Positions 16,819 to 24,802 of a stretch of 45,304 bases of DNA are shown here, in pieces; the first letter of the stretch is position 1, and the number at the start of each line of letters is the position of its first letter. The notes beneath the pieces are model-generated. The model was given only the letters and a program-made list of their open reading frames with translations, made no database searches and was not told the DNA's origin. This stretch comes from Lentisphaeria bacterium (GTDB lineage Bacteria; Verrucomicrobiota; Lentisphaeria; Victivallales; UBA1829): positions 1-45,304 of the forward strand of contig JAFTIQ010000039.1 in assembly GCA_017456805.1 (NCBI GenBank), written 5' to 3'. The translations under genes were made by a program, and so were the position numbers.

Positions 16819-17553
16819 CTATTTCCATAGTTCAGGACGATTGCCATCCAATCCGAAGGCTCTGTTCAAGCTCAGATATGTCTGATCCAACCGCTGAGGA
16901 GTGTACTTCTTCACTGTCTCAGTGATTGCATTCATCAGGCTGTATCTTGTTGGTTCCAGAAACTCTTCATGCTGAGGATTCTTGAACTCCTTGAATACAG
17001 GAATAATGTCACTGCTGTTAATAACACCCATCTCTGCAGCTCTCACAATTCTGCATCTGGCATCATCATCGTTCTTCAGATAAATGATCTTCAAGTCTTC
17101 AACAACAGTTTCTGTGATAAGGAATTCATTTTCAAGACTTTCAATAGCAACATCAATAAGCTCTGTCAGTTCCAAACCACTGGTGTGCCGCTTCTTGATA
17201 ACAGTCGACCCTCCAAAGGCAAGGTTACTGCAAACACAGACACAGATACCGGCACTCAAGCCAACAGAGAAACTCTTGTCATGGCTATTCCTGATTCCAA
17301 TCGCACGCTTGTGATCAGGTGATCTGCTGTTGTTCAACTCGATCACGCCAAACATCTTCTGTCCCTCTCTTGCAAGACCATACTGCTCTTTCGTGATCTG
17401 CCATTTGTGAGCTTCGATCACTTTGGTTACAGAGTTGATTACATCAATGTGAGGAACCGGCTTCCAACTGGCTGTGGATTGAGGTGTCTGAATCAAAGCG
17501 ACTTCATCACGGCTGACAAACTGCCCGCCACCACCCATACAGAGATTATTCAT
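16819..17553 (-). CDS. DUF932 phage/plasmid-like protein
   Basis: 244 residues. It matches the DUF932 family of phage and plasmid proteins: VPHIDVINSVTKVIEAHKWQI, the GIRNSHDKSFSVGLSAGICVCVCSNLAFGG block, and the helical C-terminus ending in a NRAFGLDGN stretch. Function unknown in the family; it is often beside recombination genes. AAAGGAG sits 6 nt before the ATG at 17553, which makes an 8-nt overlap with the nuclease gene; the ATG at 17607 is buried in that gene and less likely. Last gene of the minus-strand DNA-metabolism set. Confidence 0.8.
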   Translation of the reverse strand: MNNLCMGGGGQFVSRDEVALIQTPQSTASWKPVPHIDVINSVTKVIEAHKWQITKEQYGLAREGQKMFGVIELNNSRSPDHKRAIGIRNSHDKSFSVGLSAGICVCVCSNLAFGGSTVIKKRHTSGLELTELIDVAIESLENEFLITETVVEDLKIIYLKNDDDARCRIVRAAEMGVINSSDIIPVFKEFKNPQHEEFLEPTRYSLMNAITETVKKYTPQRLDQTYLSLNRAFGLDGNRPELWK

Positions 17554-18340
17554 TGCAAACTCCTTTCTGGCAAACATTTCTGCATTGCTTTTTGTAAGGA
17601 CACTCATTGCAGTTCATACAGTTCTCATTTGGGTAGAACAAGCCTGACTGGATAGACTTCTCAATCTGCTGTGCCAGAAAGATAAATTTCTGAAGATCGT
17701 CTTCAGTTCTGACCGTGTAGTAACTGCTTGCTGTGGGCTGTTTCGCTTTGGTGAAAACATCGAACCTGAACAGAGGGATTCTTCCATAAAGCTGCTGATA
17801 AGCATAGCAAAAGGTCGTTGCCTGAAGATCCCAGTCTGCTTTGCCTGTCTGCCACTTGCTGGAGCTGGTTTTCCAATCGCAGACAGTCTCTTCAGCATCA
17901 TTCCTGACAATGAGATCGAACTCGCCAATCAGAGGTTTTGACAAGCCCGGTACTTCCACTGAAAAGGCTTCAGCAACAGAAACATCCACATAATCATCCT
18001 GCCAGTTTTCCAGAGCGACTTCCAGCATGTCCTGTCCTTTTACAAGACAACTTTCAAAGTCCTCTCCCTGTTTATAGGTGAGGTTCTGGCAAACTTCTGT
18101 TTCCCCCTTGAAATACACAAAGAAATCATCCTTTGCATCGTCAATGGAGAACGTTGTACCCTTGCGAGCTCTTTCAGAGAGAACCGCATGGAAAGCCCTC
18201 CCAAAGGGAAGAGCAGAACAAGTGTGTTCAGGTTCAGCGTGTTCGACATATCGCAGATAATACTTCATAGGGCATTGCAAATAGCACTGAAATGCGGAGT
18301 ATGACCAATGCGGATTCTTCTTGAGTTCCAGAATATTCAT
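17546..18340 (-). CDS. PD-(D/E)XK nuclease, RecB/Cas4-like
   Basis: 264 residues of the PDDEXK_1 family. Seen: WSYSAFQCYLQCPMKYYLRYV at the start (first cysteine), GRAFHAVL (His), GEFDLIV (Asp), CDWKTSS (the D-x-K core), QATTFCYAY (Q-x-x-x-Y), and a C-terminal CMNCNECPYKKQC cluster likely to hold an Fe-S cluster with the N-terminal Cys. Such proteins are single-strand exonucleases in phages and mobile elements. The ATG overlaps the upstream gene's stop (TAATG). Confidence 0.87.
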   Translation of the reverse strand: MNILELKKNPHWSYSAFQCYLQCPMKYYLRYVEHAEPEHTCSALPFGRAFHAVLSERARKGTTFSIDDAKDDFFVYFKGETEVCQNLTYKQGEDFESCLVKGQDMLEVALENWQDDYVDVSVAEAFSVEVPGLSKPLIGEFDLIVRNDAEETVCDWKTSSSKWQTGKADWDLQATTFCYAYQQLYGRIPLFRFDVFTKAKQPTASSYYTVRTEDDLQKFIFLAQQIEKSIQSGLFYPNENCMNCNECPYKKQCRNVCQKGVCNE

Positions 18341-18789
18341 TATGCCACCGCCTTCCATTCGTTGATCAGATCAGAACACTGGCGTCTGGTCAGATTGTGG
18401 ACATCTGCCACGTTGCACTTTGCAGCGATCTGCTGAGGTGTCCAGCCAAGATTGCGACCCAAATCAAGCAGGTACTTGATCTGTTTCGGACTTGCTGCGA
18501 CTTCTTTCTGGGAGTGGTTGTTTGCAGGACGACTGACAGGCTGGCTGACCGTCTGGTTGCTTGTTACAGGCTGTGCAGCAGGCTCAGGAAGCTGTCTGGC
18601 AGGTCTTCCATGGAGTTCTGCTTCGACACTTTCACGAACCATTGCAAAGGTTTCATGGATCCTGTTCTGAAGCTGTTCCTGATTCAAACCATCTGGGAGT
18701 TCCACTTCGATACTGGCGTGGTAGGACTGTGAAGAGTATTCGCCCTCTGCAGGGACTTTTTTGCTGTAAGATGCGTTGAGTTTGAGCAT
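18340..18789 (-). CDS. Hypothetical element protein, possible ssDNA/recombination accessory
   Basis: 149 residues. Residues 1-60 are a beta-rich segment (SYHASIEVELPDG), 65-95 a Pro/Gln/Ser-rich linker, and 100-149 a small helical domain (SPKQIKYLLDLGRNLGWTPQQIAAKCNV...LTRRQCSDLINEWK). That last pattern is common at the C-termini of phage recombination proteins. I do not recognise the whole protein. AAAGGAG precedes the ATG. First gene of the three-gene minus-strand set. Confidence 0.65.
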   Translation of the reverse strand: MLKLNASYSKKVPAEGEYSSQSYHASIEVELPDGLNQEQLQNRIHETFAMVRESVEAELHGRPARQLPEPAAQPVTSNQTVSQPVSRPANNHSQKEVAASPKQIKYLLDLGRNLGWTPQQIAAKCNVADVHNLTRRQCSDLINEWKAVA

Positions 18790-18816
18790 TTTTCGCTCCT
18801 TTCTTGATTTTCCTCC

Positions 18817-18844
18817 TTGACATATACTGTATGTATGCTATATT
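18817..18844 (+). promoter_or_regulatory. Promoter and likely BrnA operator of brnTA
   Basis: TTGACA (18817-18822), 16-nt spacer, TATATT (18839-18844). The spacer contains an imperfect palindrome around ATACTGTAT, where a ribbon-helix-helix antitoxin such as BrnA could bind. BrnT begins 33 nt downstream. Confidence 0.6.
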
Positions 18845-18877
18845 TACAATGAACAACAAAACATACAGGATTGTCAA

Positions 18878-19159
18878 ATGGAATTTGTATGGGATGAAAA
18901 TAAAGCAGCAATCAATCTGCAAAAACATGGTGTCAGCTTTCAGGAGGCATCAACGGTGTTTGATGATTACGATGCGCTGTGCATCTTTGATCCGGATCAT
19001 TCCGAAGAGGAAGATCGGTTCATCATGCTTGGTATGAGTGCTGCTGTCCGGGTGCTGGTTGTGTGCCATTGCTACCGTGAAAACGATGAGCAAATCCGCA
19101 TAATCTCCGCCAGAAAAGCTACAAAGAACGAAACTGCAACTTACAACGGGAGGAAATGA
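18878..19159 (+). CDS. brnT: BrnT family toxin
   Basis: 93 residues with the BrnT signature MEFVWDENKAAINLQKHGVSFQEASTVFDD at the start, RFIMLG in the middle and IRIISARKATKNE at the end. BrnT is a RelE-fold ribonuclease that blocks translation until bound by BrnA. The AGGA before the ATG is modest. The gene overlaps brnA by 4 nt (ATGA). Toxin-antitoxin modules stabilise mobile elements, fitting its place here. Confidence 0.93.
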   Translation: MEFVWDENKAAINLQKHGVSFQEASTVFDDYDALCIFDPDHSEEEDRFIMLGMSAAVRVLVVCHCYRENDEQIRIISARKATKNETATYNGRK

Positions 19160-19374
19160 CTATGCGTAAAGAGTACGATTTCAGCAAAGCAGTGAAGAAT
19201 CCGTATGTCCGCAAACCGGCGAAAACACCCGTTACGATCCGGCTTGATGCGGCTACTGTGGATTACTTCAAGACTTTATCAGAAGAAGCAAACCTGCCGT
19301 ATCAGACGCTTATCAATTCCTATTTGACGGATTGTGCAAAGCGTAAGCTGAAACCACAGATTGCTTGGCAGTAA
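19156..19374 (+). CDS. brnA: BrnA family antitoxin
   Basis: 72 residues. The N-terminal part binds the toxin (YDFSKAVKNPYVRKPAK) and the C-terminal part is a ribbon-helix-helix DNA-binding domain (VTIRLDAATVDYFKTLSEEANLPYQTLINSYL). GGGAGG precedes the ATG, which overlaps the brnT stop. Expected to neutralise BrnT and repress the shared promoter. Confidence 0.9.
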   Translation: MTMRKEYDFSKAVKNPYVRKPAKTPVTIRLDAATVDYFKTLSEEANLPYQTLINSYLTDCAKRKLKPQIAWQ

Positions 19375-19377
19375 TGC

Positions 19378-20526
19378 TTAAATTGCCATTCTGATTCGTT
19401 CGATTGCCCTGCGAGCCTGAACGAACTCGCGTTCTTTCTGCTTCTGGGCAATCTGGGCTTCTTTGACTTTGCGAGCCAGTTGAGAAGCTTCATCTGCAAT
19501 AGTCTTAATCTTTAGCTTGAACGCTTCAATGCTGATGCTGAGCTCATCCAGCGGATTTGTTTCAGGTTCCTGATTCTGGGCGGGAGTCTGCACAGGAGCA
19601 GATACGATTTTCATTCCGTGGTTCATTTCCATTTTGGGTTCCTCCTTATTGGTATTTTCTTCTGTTTCTTTAACGGTTTGCGATTCTGTTTTGGGCTGAA
19701 AGAGCGGCATGGTGATGTAGATACCGCGTCCACCTTCAGCTTGTATCGGTGCGTGATTGCTGCTGCTCTTGACTGTGGAATGCCCCAGCTGAAAGATCCT
19801 TTGAAGCATGTTCCTGTTGATCGTGAAACTGTAAGAGCTCCAATCTCCTGAGAACTCTGCTTCAATCATCAGCTCAAGATCGTTCTGACAGAGAAGCAGC
19901 TTTCCTTCGTTCTGCGACACTTTCACAGCATTGTGCGGCAAGAGCTCAGGAAGCGACTTCAGGAAGTTCAAAGCTATGACTGTCTGAGTTTCATTCAGCT
20001 TGAACTCATGTGTCAGAACATCCTCTTTTGGCATGATCTGCTTCCAGTTGGGGAAATCTCCTGTTAAGGCTTTCCCTCTCCAAGACCACTTTCCAACATC
20101 AATTCTGAAGAAAACACTGCCGTTATCAGTCCAGCGATAAATTCTGCCTGAGTCTGCTGCTTTCGATTGGATCAAAACAAACGGTAATAGCACCGTAGTC
20201 GATTCAAAATCAAGATCAAGAGGAAAGTTCAGAAGTTCCTGACCGTTAGTAACAGTCAAGCCGCTTCGACTGATATTTATACCATGCAGAATGCGTCTTG
20301 GTTCGTTGCGATTAACGATCGGAGCTGCATCAGTGAACATTGCAACAACATTTTCAGGAAGCTCACAACTGGTTGCAGAATCGTTCATTTCGATAACAGG
20401 CCATTCGCTTTCATTCTGAAGCTCCAAATAGCACTCTCCAACCTTGAGCATTCTGTTTTCCCATGCAATTTCCACTGTTTTAGCACGACAGGATTTCAAA
20501 GCATCCTTAAAATCATCAAACAGCAC
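19378..20526 (-). CDS. DNA polymerase III beta (sliding clamp)-like protein, N-terminally truncated
   Basis: Reads like a phage/plasmid DnaN homologue: VLFDDFKDALKSC, the FPLDLDFESTTVLLPFVL region and INRNMLQRIFQLG follow clamp order. A linker and a coiled-coil tail (about 320-382, rich in K, E, Q) are extra. The visible start is only a GTG with no ribosome site. In-frame clamp-like sequence (TGAETVGTINAVV) continues upstream to about 20563, where a TAG appears. About the first 50 residues of a clamp are missing, so the gene has lost its 5' end at the junction near 20,560. It is probably not functional as it stands. Confidence 0.65.
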   Translation of the reverse strand: MLFDDFKDALKSCRAKTVEIAWENRMLKVGECYLELQNESEWPVIEMNDSATSCELPENVVAMFTDAAPIVNRNEPRRILHGINISRSGLTVTNGQELLNFPLDLDFESTTVLLPFVLIQSKAADSGRIYRWTDNGSVFFRIDVGKWSWRGKALTGDFPNWKQIMPKEDVLTHEFKLNETQTVIALNFLKSLPELLPHNAVKVSQNEGKLLLCQNDLELMIEAEFSGDWSSYSFTINRNMLQRIFQLGHSTVKSSSNHAPIQAEGGRGIYITMPLFQPKTESQTVKETEENTNKEEPKMEMNHGMKIVSAPVQTPAQNQEPETNPLDELSISIEAFKLKIKTIADEASQLARKVKEAQIAQKQKEREFVQARRAIERIRMAI

Positions 20527-20539
20527 GACTGCATTGATC

Positions 20540-20585
20540 GTACCAACTGTCTCTGCGCCTGTACACTATTGAATTTTTCTTCGTG
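20540..20585. other. Rearrangement junction between two truncated genes
   Basis: The minus-strand clamp gene and the plus-strand DUF4091 gene meet head to head here. Both run out of family-like sequence between about 20559 and 20568, and no promoter, ribosome site or start region is left for either. This marks a deletion or illegitimate recombination point, or an assembly join. Confidence 0.6.
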
Positions 20586-22517
20586 CGTGATAGAAAACTT
20601 GTTCAGTTCGCAGTCGGTGCAGGTGGTGCGATGTTTTCTACCAATAAAGTCCCTTGGAAAGCATCTTGCAGTATAGAAGAGAAACAATGGAGTGTAACCG
20701 CAGAGATTCCATTCAAATCTATTGGCGGAAAACTTGAAAATGGCGATACTATCCTATTTAATATTGGACGTCATCGTAAGGCTGCAAAACAATTTTTGAC
20801 CTGGTCTCCGCTGAAGGATAGTTTTCACGAGCAGGAACGTTTTTGCGTTCTTGTGATGGGAGATTATGGTGCGGCATTTCAGAAGAAATACGGGAAAAAG
20901 CTTGCAGTATCAAGCCGTTCGGCTTACGAAAAAGCCTGTGCTGATGAGGAAAACGCACGTTTGAAAGAAAAATATGCGAAGCTTTCAACCCGGAAATTCG
21001 CTGTTGCTCCAGTTTCAGCAGTCAGTAATTTTGCAATTCCTTTTATACCGGATGAAGTCTTTGATCTGGTTGAAAAAATTGATCTTAATGCTGCGATAAA
21101 TGAATTCAAATCTCTCCCGATTGCAATAATGAATCTGACAGATAAGCCTGCGGATTACCGGGTCATTCTTGAAACGGATGAACACAGATATTTCGGTTCA
21201 TTCGGTTTGAAAGGATTCCCGGCGGAAAATATCACTCAGCGTTTTGCTGTCCGGTTCAAGGATAACGATAAAGATGCTGGAAGTTTGCGTTATGATCCGC
21301 TTCCGAAGATTGGGGAAGCTTGTACTATCAGCATTCCGCCCAAAGAGGCCGGTCTTGTCTGGTTCGATTTCAATACAACTGATGTCAAGCCGGGTATTTA
21401 CAAAGGCAGACTGCGGGTGATTCCACTTTCTGAACCTGCAAGTTGGACGATAATCAACAATCAGTATCACAACAGAAAATACACTGGTGAAATGCAGGAT
21501 ATTCCTGTTACTTTGAATGTCAGAAATGTGATTCTTCCGAAAGATCCCGCGATTCCGATGAACTTTTTTCAATGGGCGACAGCGGAGGGGATATTCCGTG
21601 GAATGGCGGAGTGCGGCACTCGGGAATTCGGACTTGACCCGTGGGGATTCAAGTTCAAAAAAATGGGTGCTGGAAAACTGGAATTGGATTTTTCAAATCC
21701 TGAATTGAAAGGTTTGGAAAATTCACTGCGCTCTCAGCTCGCATGGGCAAAAAAATATAATATCAAGCCTCAATTTTTCATCGGATTCAGCTCTTACAAG
21801 GTTTGTAAACAGCTGTATGGCGCAGATTGCTGGGCTGATTGGATTCGGTGTGTAAAGAAATTCATGAATACAAACGGCGTTGCTGATTCCGATTACATTA
21901 TTGAAACATGGGATGAGCCGGAAGATAAGTTTATGGCAGCGATCCTTGATTCTCATAAACAGGCAAAGGCTGCAGAGCCGACAGTTCGTCTGATGGTCAC
22001 GCTTGCCTTCTGGAAACCAACTGTCGCAAATATTAAGGCTATGAAAGGATACATTGACGGTTGGTGTTTATGGGGAACAGTATATTTTGAGTCTCCATAT
22101 AAAGAAATTTTTGAAGACTATAAAAAGAGTGGTGTATATATCAGTCACTACATGTGTACTACATCAATGAGAGAACATCTTTCACGATATTATCGTCGTA
22201 TCGCATGGACAGCCGCCTATTATAATTTGGATGCAGCACATATGTTTTGGTTTATAGATAACTATGGCGGTCAGGGCGCATCAGACTGGAAAGTTGCCAC
22301 ACGCGGCGGAATTTATTACAAGTCTTTTGACAATTATATTCCGTCAATCCGTTACATGGCAATTCGTGAGGGTGTTACTGACATCAAGTACATATCTCTT
22401 GTAAAAGATCCTGCAAAAGCACGTGCATATCTGGAACGGATTTATGTAACCAATACTCATGATCCAAAAGAACCTGAACGTGTACGCGAAGAGATCTTGA
22501 AAGCTCTCGAAAAATAA
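20565..22517 (+). pseudogene. DUF4091 glycosidase-like protein, 5' end missing
   Basis: The open frame from a GTG at 20583 gives 644 residues, but recognisable sequence (TIEFFFV) begins at about 20565 before any start codon. The first 70 residues are the rear half of a CBM9-like domain (WSVTAEIPFKSIGG, FNIGRHR, TWSPL). Residues about 150-280 are a beta-sandwich, and 290-640 a barrel-like DUF4091 region (LDPWGFKF, IETWDEPEDKF, DGWCLWG, AAHMFWFIDNYGG, YMAIREGVTDIKYI). E in WDEPED is a plausible acid. Signal peptide and N-terminal domains are gone. A stop at 20535 closes the frame upstream. Followed by a hairpin and the GH27 gene. Confidence 0.75.
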
Positions 22518-22546
22518 AGAGCAATACACGATTATTGTCATTTACA

Positions 22547-22588
22547 GCCTTGCAATTTGGCAAAAACAGAGCGGCTTAATTGCAAGGC
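22547..22588 (+). terminator. 11-bp stem hairpin between DUF4091 and GH27 genes
   Basis: GCCTTGCAATT (22547-22557) pairs perfectly with AATTGCAAGGC (22578-22588), 20-nt loop, then AGGTTTTATG. Either a terminator with a weak T-run or a leader structure of the GH27 gene. Confidence 0.5.
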
Positions 22589-22647
22589 AGGTTTTATGAT
22601 AACAAAAATTTACAAAAGATTGAAAATCTTCAGAAAGGACTTTTCAG

Positions 22648-24138
22648 ATGCAATCGCTCTTAAACCCTATTATTGAAATAGCTCACCGTCTGCCTCATGA
22701 CGCAGGTGCACCTGTAATCAATGGAGCTTCTGTGTTTGCTATGACGCCGGGAAAGTTTGCCCATTATACACTTCCTGTGCGAGGTGTACGCCCCCTTGCA
22801 TTTTCTATAAAGGGAACTTTACCGGAAGGGGTCTCTTTTGACAGTACTACCGGATGTTTCAGTGGTAGGGCAGCGACAGCAGGAGAATATCAGATTTCGA
22901 TTACGGTCAGTAACGCAGAAGGCGAGTCAACACGAGATTTAACTCTTATTGTTCGTGAGGGATTCCTCGGAGCTGCGCCGCTAATGGGATGGACCTCATG
23001 GAACGCTTATGAATGGCGTATAGATCAGGAGAAGATTCTTAAAAATGCAGAACTGCTCTATTCGCTGGGACTCTCTGCCAGAGGTTATTCTTATGTTAAT
23101 ATTGATTCTTGCTGGCAAGGAAATCGTACCGGAGATGGCCCTGGACTTCATCCGAACTCCCGTTTTTCAGACATGCCTGGAATGGTAGAAAAAATACACA
23201 AGCTGGGACTGAAAGCTGGGATTTATTCTACACCCATGGTAATTGCATGGGGATCAACTCAACAGGAAATCTTTGCAGGAAGCACCGGATATCCCCTTGA
23301 TCCGGAATCATTCCATCAATATTTCGGTGGTTGCGGACAGACATCTTTTGAGGATGATGATGCTAAATTGTGGGCAGGTTGGGGATTTGATTATTTAAAA
23401 TATGATTGGCCAATGTGCGATATTCCTCATACAAAACGGATGCGGGAGGCATTAGATAAGACCGGACGTGATATGATTCTTTCTCTTACCACAAATTGTA
23501 AAGTGGAAGATGTCGTTGAATATCGGAAATATGCTCAGAGTTATCGTAATAACATTGATACACGCGATAGATGGAAATCAATAGAGGCGAATATTTATTC
23601 TGCGGATCCCTGGATTGATAAGACCGGCCCCGGAGGATGGTTTGACCTCGATATGCTCGCGGTCGGAATAATGACGATTGATAGAAATCGGAAAGATATA
23701 CAGATGCCTGAAGATCGGAATTGCCTGACAAAAGATGAAGCAATCACACATTTTTCTGTATGGTCTATCTTGGGAAGTCCTCTGCAATTGAGTTGTCAGT
23801 TGGATAAAATTGATGAGTTTACACTTGATCTTGTTTCCAATGAAGAAATAATTGCTGTAAATCAGGATATCACTTCATTGCCGGAACTTTGGCATAATGA
23901 AGCCATCACAGAGGATAGTAAAACGATCCGTAAAATTCGCATTTACAGAAAAACCGTTTCGGATGGAGGACAAGTCTGCTGTTTTGTCAATTTTGCTGAT
24001 GAAGCTGCAGAAGTTGTATTTTCGCCGGGCAAACGTGTTCTGGTTCGAGACCTCTGGAGTAGACGTGACCTTGGAAGCACAGAAAATGTGAAAATGGTTC
24101 TGCCTCCCCATGGTTCCCGAATGTTGAAATTTTCATAA
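22648..24138 (+). CDS. GH27 alpha-galactosidase-like protein with N-terminal Ig-like domain
   Basis: 496 residues. Residues 25-105 are a putative-Ig (He_PIG) domain (PLAFSIKGTLPEGVSFDSTTGCFSGRA). The GH27 barrel starts MGWTSWNAYEWRI (about 115), then GYSYVNIDSCWQG, LGLKAGIYSTP, DYLKYDWPMCD (nucleophile Asp), YRNNIDTRDRW (acid/base Asp region), GGWFDLDMLAVG and SILGSPLQLSCQLD. It ends in a beta-sandwich. Family role: retaining hydrolysis of alpha-galactosides or related alpha-linked sugars. I see no signal peptide. AGAAAGGAC precedes the ATG. It is cargo inside the tRNA-Thr element and carries its own terminator. Confidence 0.92.
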   Translation: MQSLLNPIIEIAHRLPHDAGAPVINGASVFAMTPGKFAHYTLPVRGVRPLAFSIKGTLPEGVSFDSTTGCFSGRAATAGEYQISITVSNAEGESTRDLTLIVREGFLGAAPLMGWTSWNAYEWRIDQEKILKNAELLYSLGLSARGYSYVNIDSCWQGNRTGDGPGLHPNSRFSDMPGMVEKIHKLGLKAGIYSTPMVIAWGSTQQEIFAGSTGYPLDPESFHQYFGGCGQTSFEDDDAKLWAGWGFDYLKYDWPMCDIPHTKRMREALDKTGRDMILSLTTNCKVEDVVEYRKYAQSYRNNIDTRDRWKSIEANIYSADPWIDKTGPGGWFDLDMLAVGIMTIDRNRKDIQMPEDRNCLTKDEAITHFSVWSILGSPLQLSCQLDKIDEFTLDLVSNEEIIAVNQDITSLPELWHNEAITEDSKTIRKIRIYRKTVSDGGQVCCFVNFADEAAEVVFSPGKRVLVRDLWSRRDLGSTENVKMVLPPHGSRMLKFS

Positions 24139-24150
24139 TCACTGATAGAA

Positions 24151-24193
24151 AGGCTTTTAAGGGACAAAATCATGCTGTTAAAAGCCTTTTTTA
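24151..24193 (+). terminator. Terminator of the GH27 gene
   Basis: AGGCTTTTAA (24151-24160) and TTAAAAGCCT (24178-24187) form a 10-bp stem, followed by TTTTTATT. Confidence 0.88.
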
Positions 24194-24513
24194 TTCTACA
24201 GGATAAATCACCTCTGGCATCTCATCCTGCTATACCACCACAGCGTCTTTTGTCTTAGAGCGTTTCTGTTAATAATTTGAGACATTTTGTCTCAACATAG
24301 AATAGAACTGCTATTAGTGTGTCACACTCTATCGATGATTGTAAATAGATCTTTGAATATTGATTCCTGCTGCTAATAGCATGAATCAAGAGCATCGATT
24401 AGAAAATACTTTCTTCTTTTTGATCGAAAATACATTAGCAGCAAGTATAGTACCTCCTGGCAGTGTGAAAAAACACAGAAAAAGAGGGCTGATTAAGGGG
24501 TATCAGAAAAAAT
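24194..24513. other. Structured non-coding right end of the element
   Basis: No gene. It contains TGAGAC-ATTTT-GTCTCA (24278-24294), AGTGTG-T-CACACT (24316-24328), a nested hairpin TGATTC...GAATCA (24361-24388), and a 10-bp inverted pair TGCTGCTAAT/ATTAGCAGCA (24368-24377 and 24434-24443). Possibly recombination arm sites or regulatory RNA. Confidence 0.45.
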
Positions 24514-24609
24514 CTGAAAGAAGACCTGTTGGATGGCAATCTCAGAAAAAAGACAAAAAAAATGGAGCCAGCTGTCGGATTTGAACCGACGACCGACGGT
24601 TTACAAAAC
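24514..24609 (-). repeat. attR-like copy of the 96-bp repeat
   Basis: Identical to 15094-15189. It covers the 3' half of the intact tRNA-Thr and 49 bp of its 3' flank. Confidence 0.85.
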
Positions 24610-24637
24610 CGTAGCTCTACCACTGAGCTAAGCTGGC
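24563..24637 (-). tRNA. tRNA-Thr (anticodon TGT)
   Basis: 75 nt on the minus strand. The acceptor stem GCCAGCT pairs with AGCTGGC, and the discriminator T is followed by an encoded CCA. D-arm TAGCTCAGTGGTAGAGCTA, anticodon loop TTTGTAA within an ACGGT/ACCGT stem (anticodon TGT), T-arm GTCGGTTCGAATCCGAC. The 5' half is chromosomal; the 3' half is shared with the element repeat and so was restored at integration. Confidence 0.96.
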
Positions 24638-24741
24638 TCGGATATCTCTTAATGTACACCATATTTCAGAATTGTCAAGCCGGAAAATATAAAAAACAAC
24701 GAAAAAGTCCGTAAAAAAAGAATTTTTCTTTCAAAAAGCAT

Positions 24742-24770
24742 TTGATTTTTTTTGAATCTGAGAATATAAT
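24742..24770 (+). promoter_or_regulatory. Promoter of the PIN-PhoH gene
   Basis: TTGATT (24742-24747), 17-nt spacer, consensus TATAAT (24765-24770). The ATG at 24803 is preceded by AAAGGAGG. Confidence 0.65.
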
Positions 24771-24802
24771 TACCTGAGGAACCAAATCGAAAGGAGGCCT
24801 TT

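Larger units (their letters stand above)
15094..24609. mobile_element. Integrated element in tRNA-Thr(TGT), about 9.4 kb
   Basis: Bounded by perfect 96-bp direct repeats (15094-15189 and 24514-24609, offset 9420). The intact tRNA-Thr is at the right end, and the left copy holds only its 3' half. The tyrosine integrase starts 128 bp inside the left end, the usual place. The left 5.3 kb carry phage/plasmid-type DNA genes and a BrnT/BrnA module. The right 4 kb carry two glycosidase genes. The integrase uses AGA/AGG for many arginines, while chromosomal genes such as rarA favour CGG/CGC. No structural, conjugation or replication-initiation genes are seen, so it is either a cargo island or a remnant. 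Confidence 0.8.
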
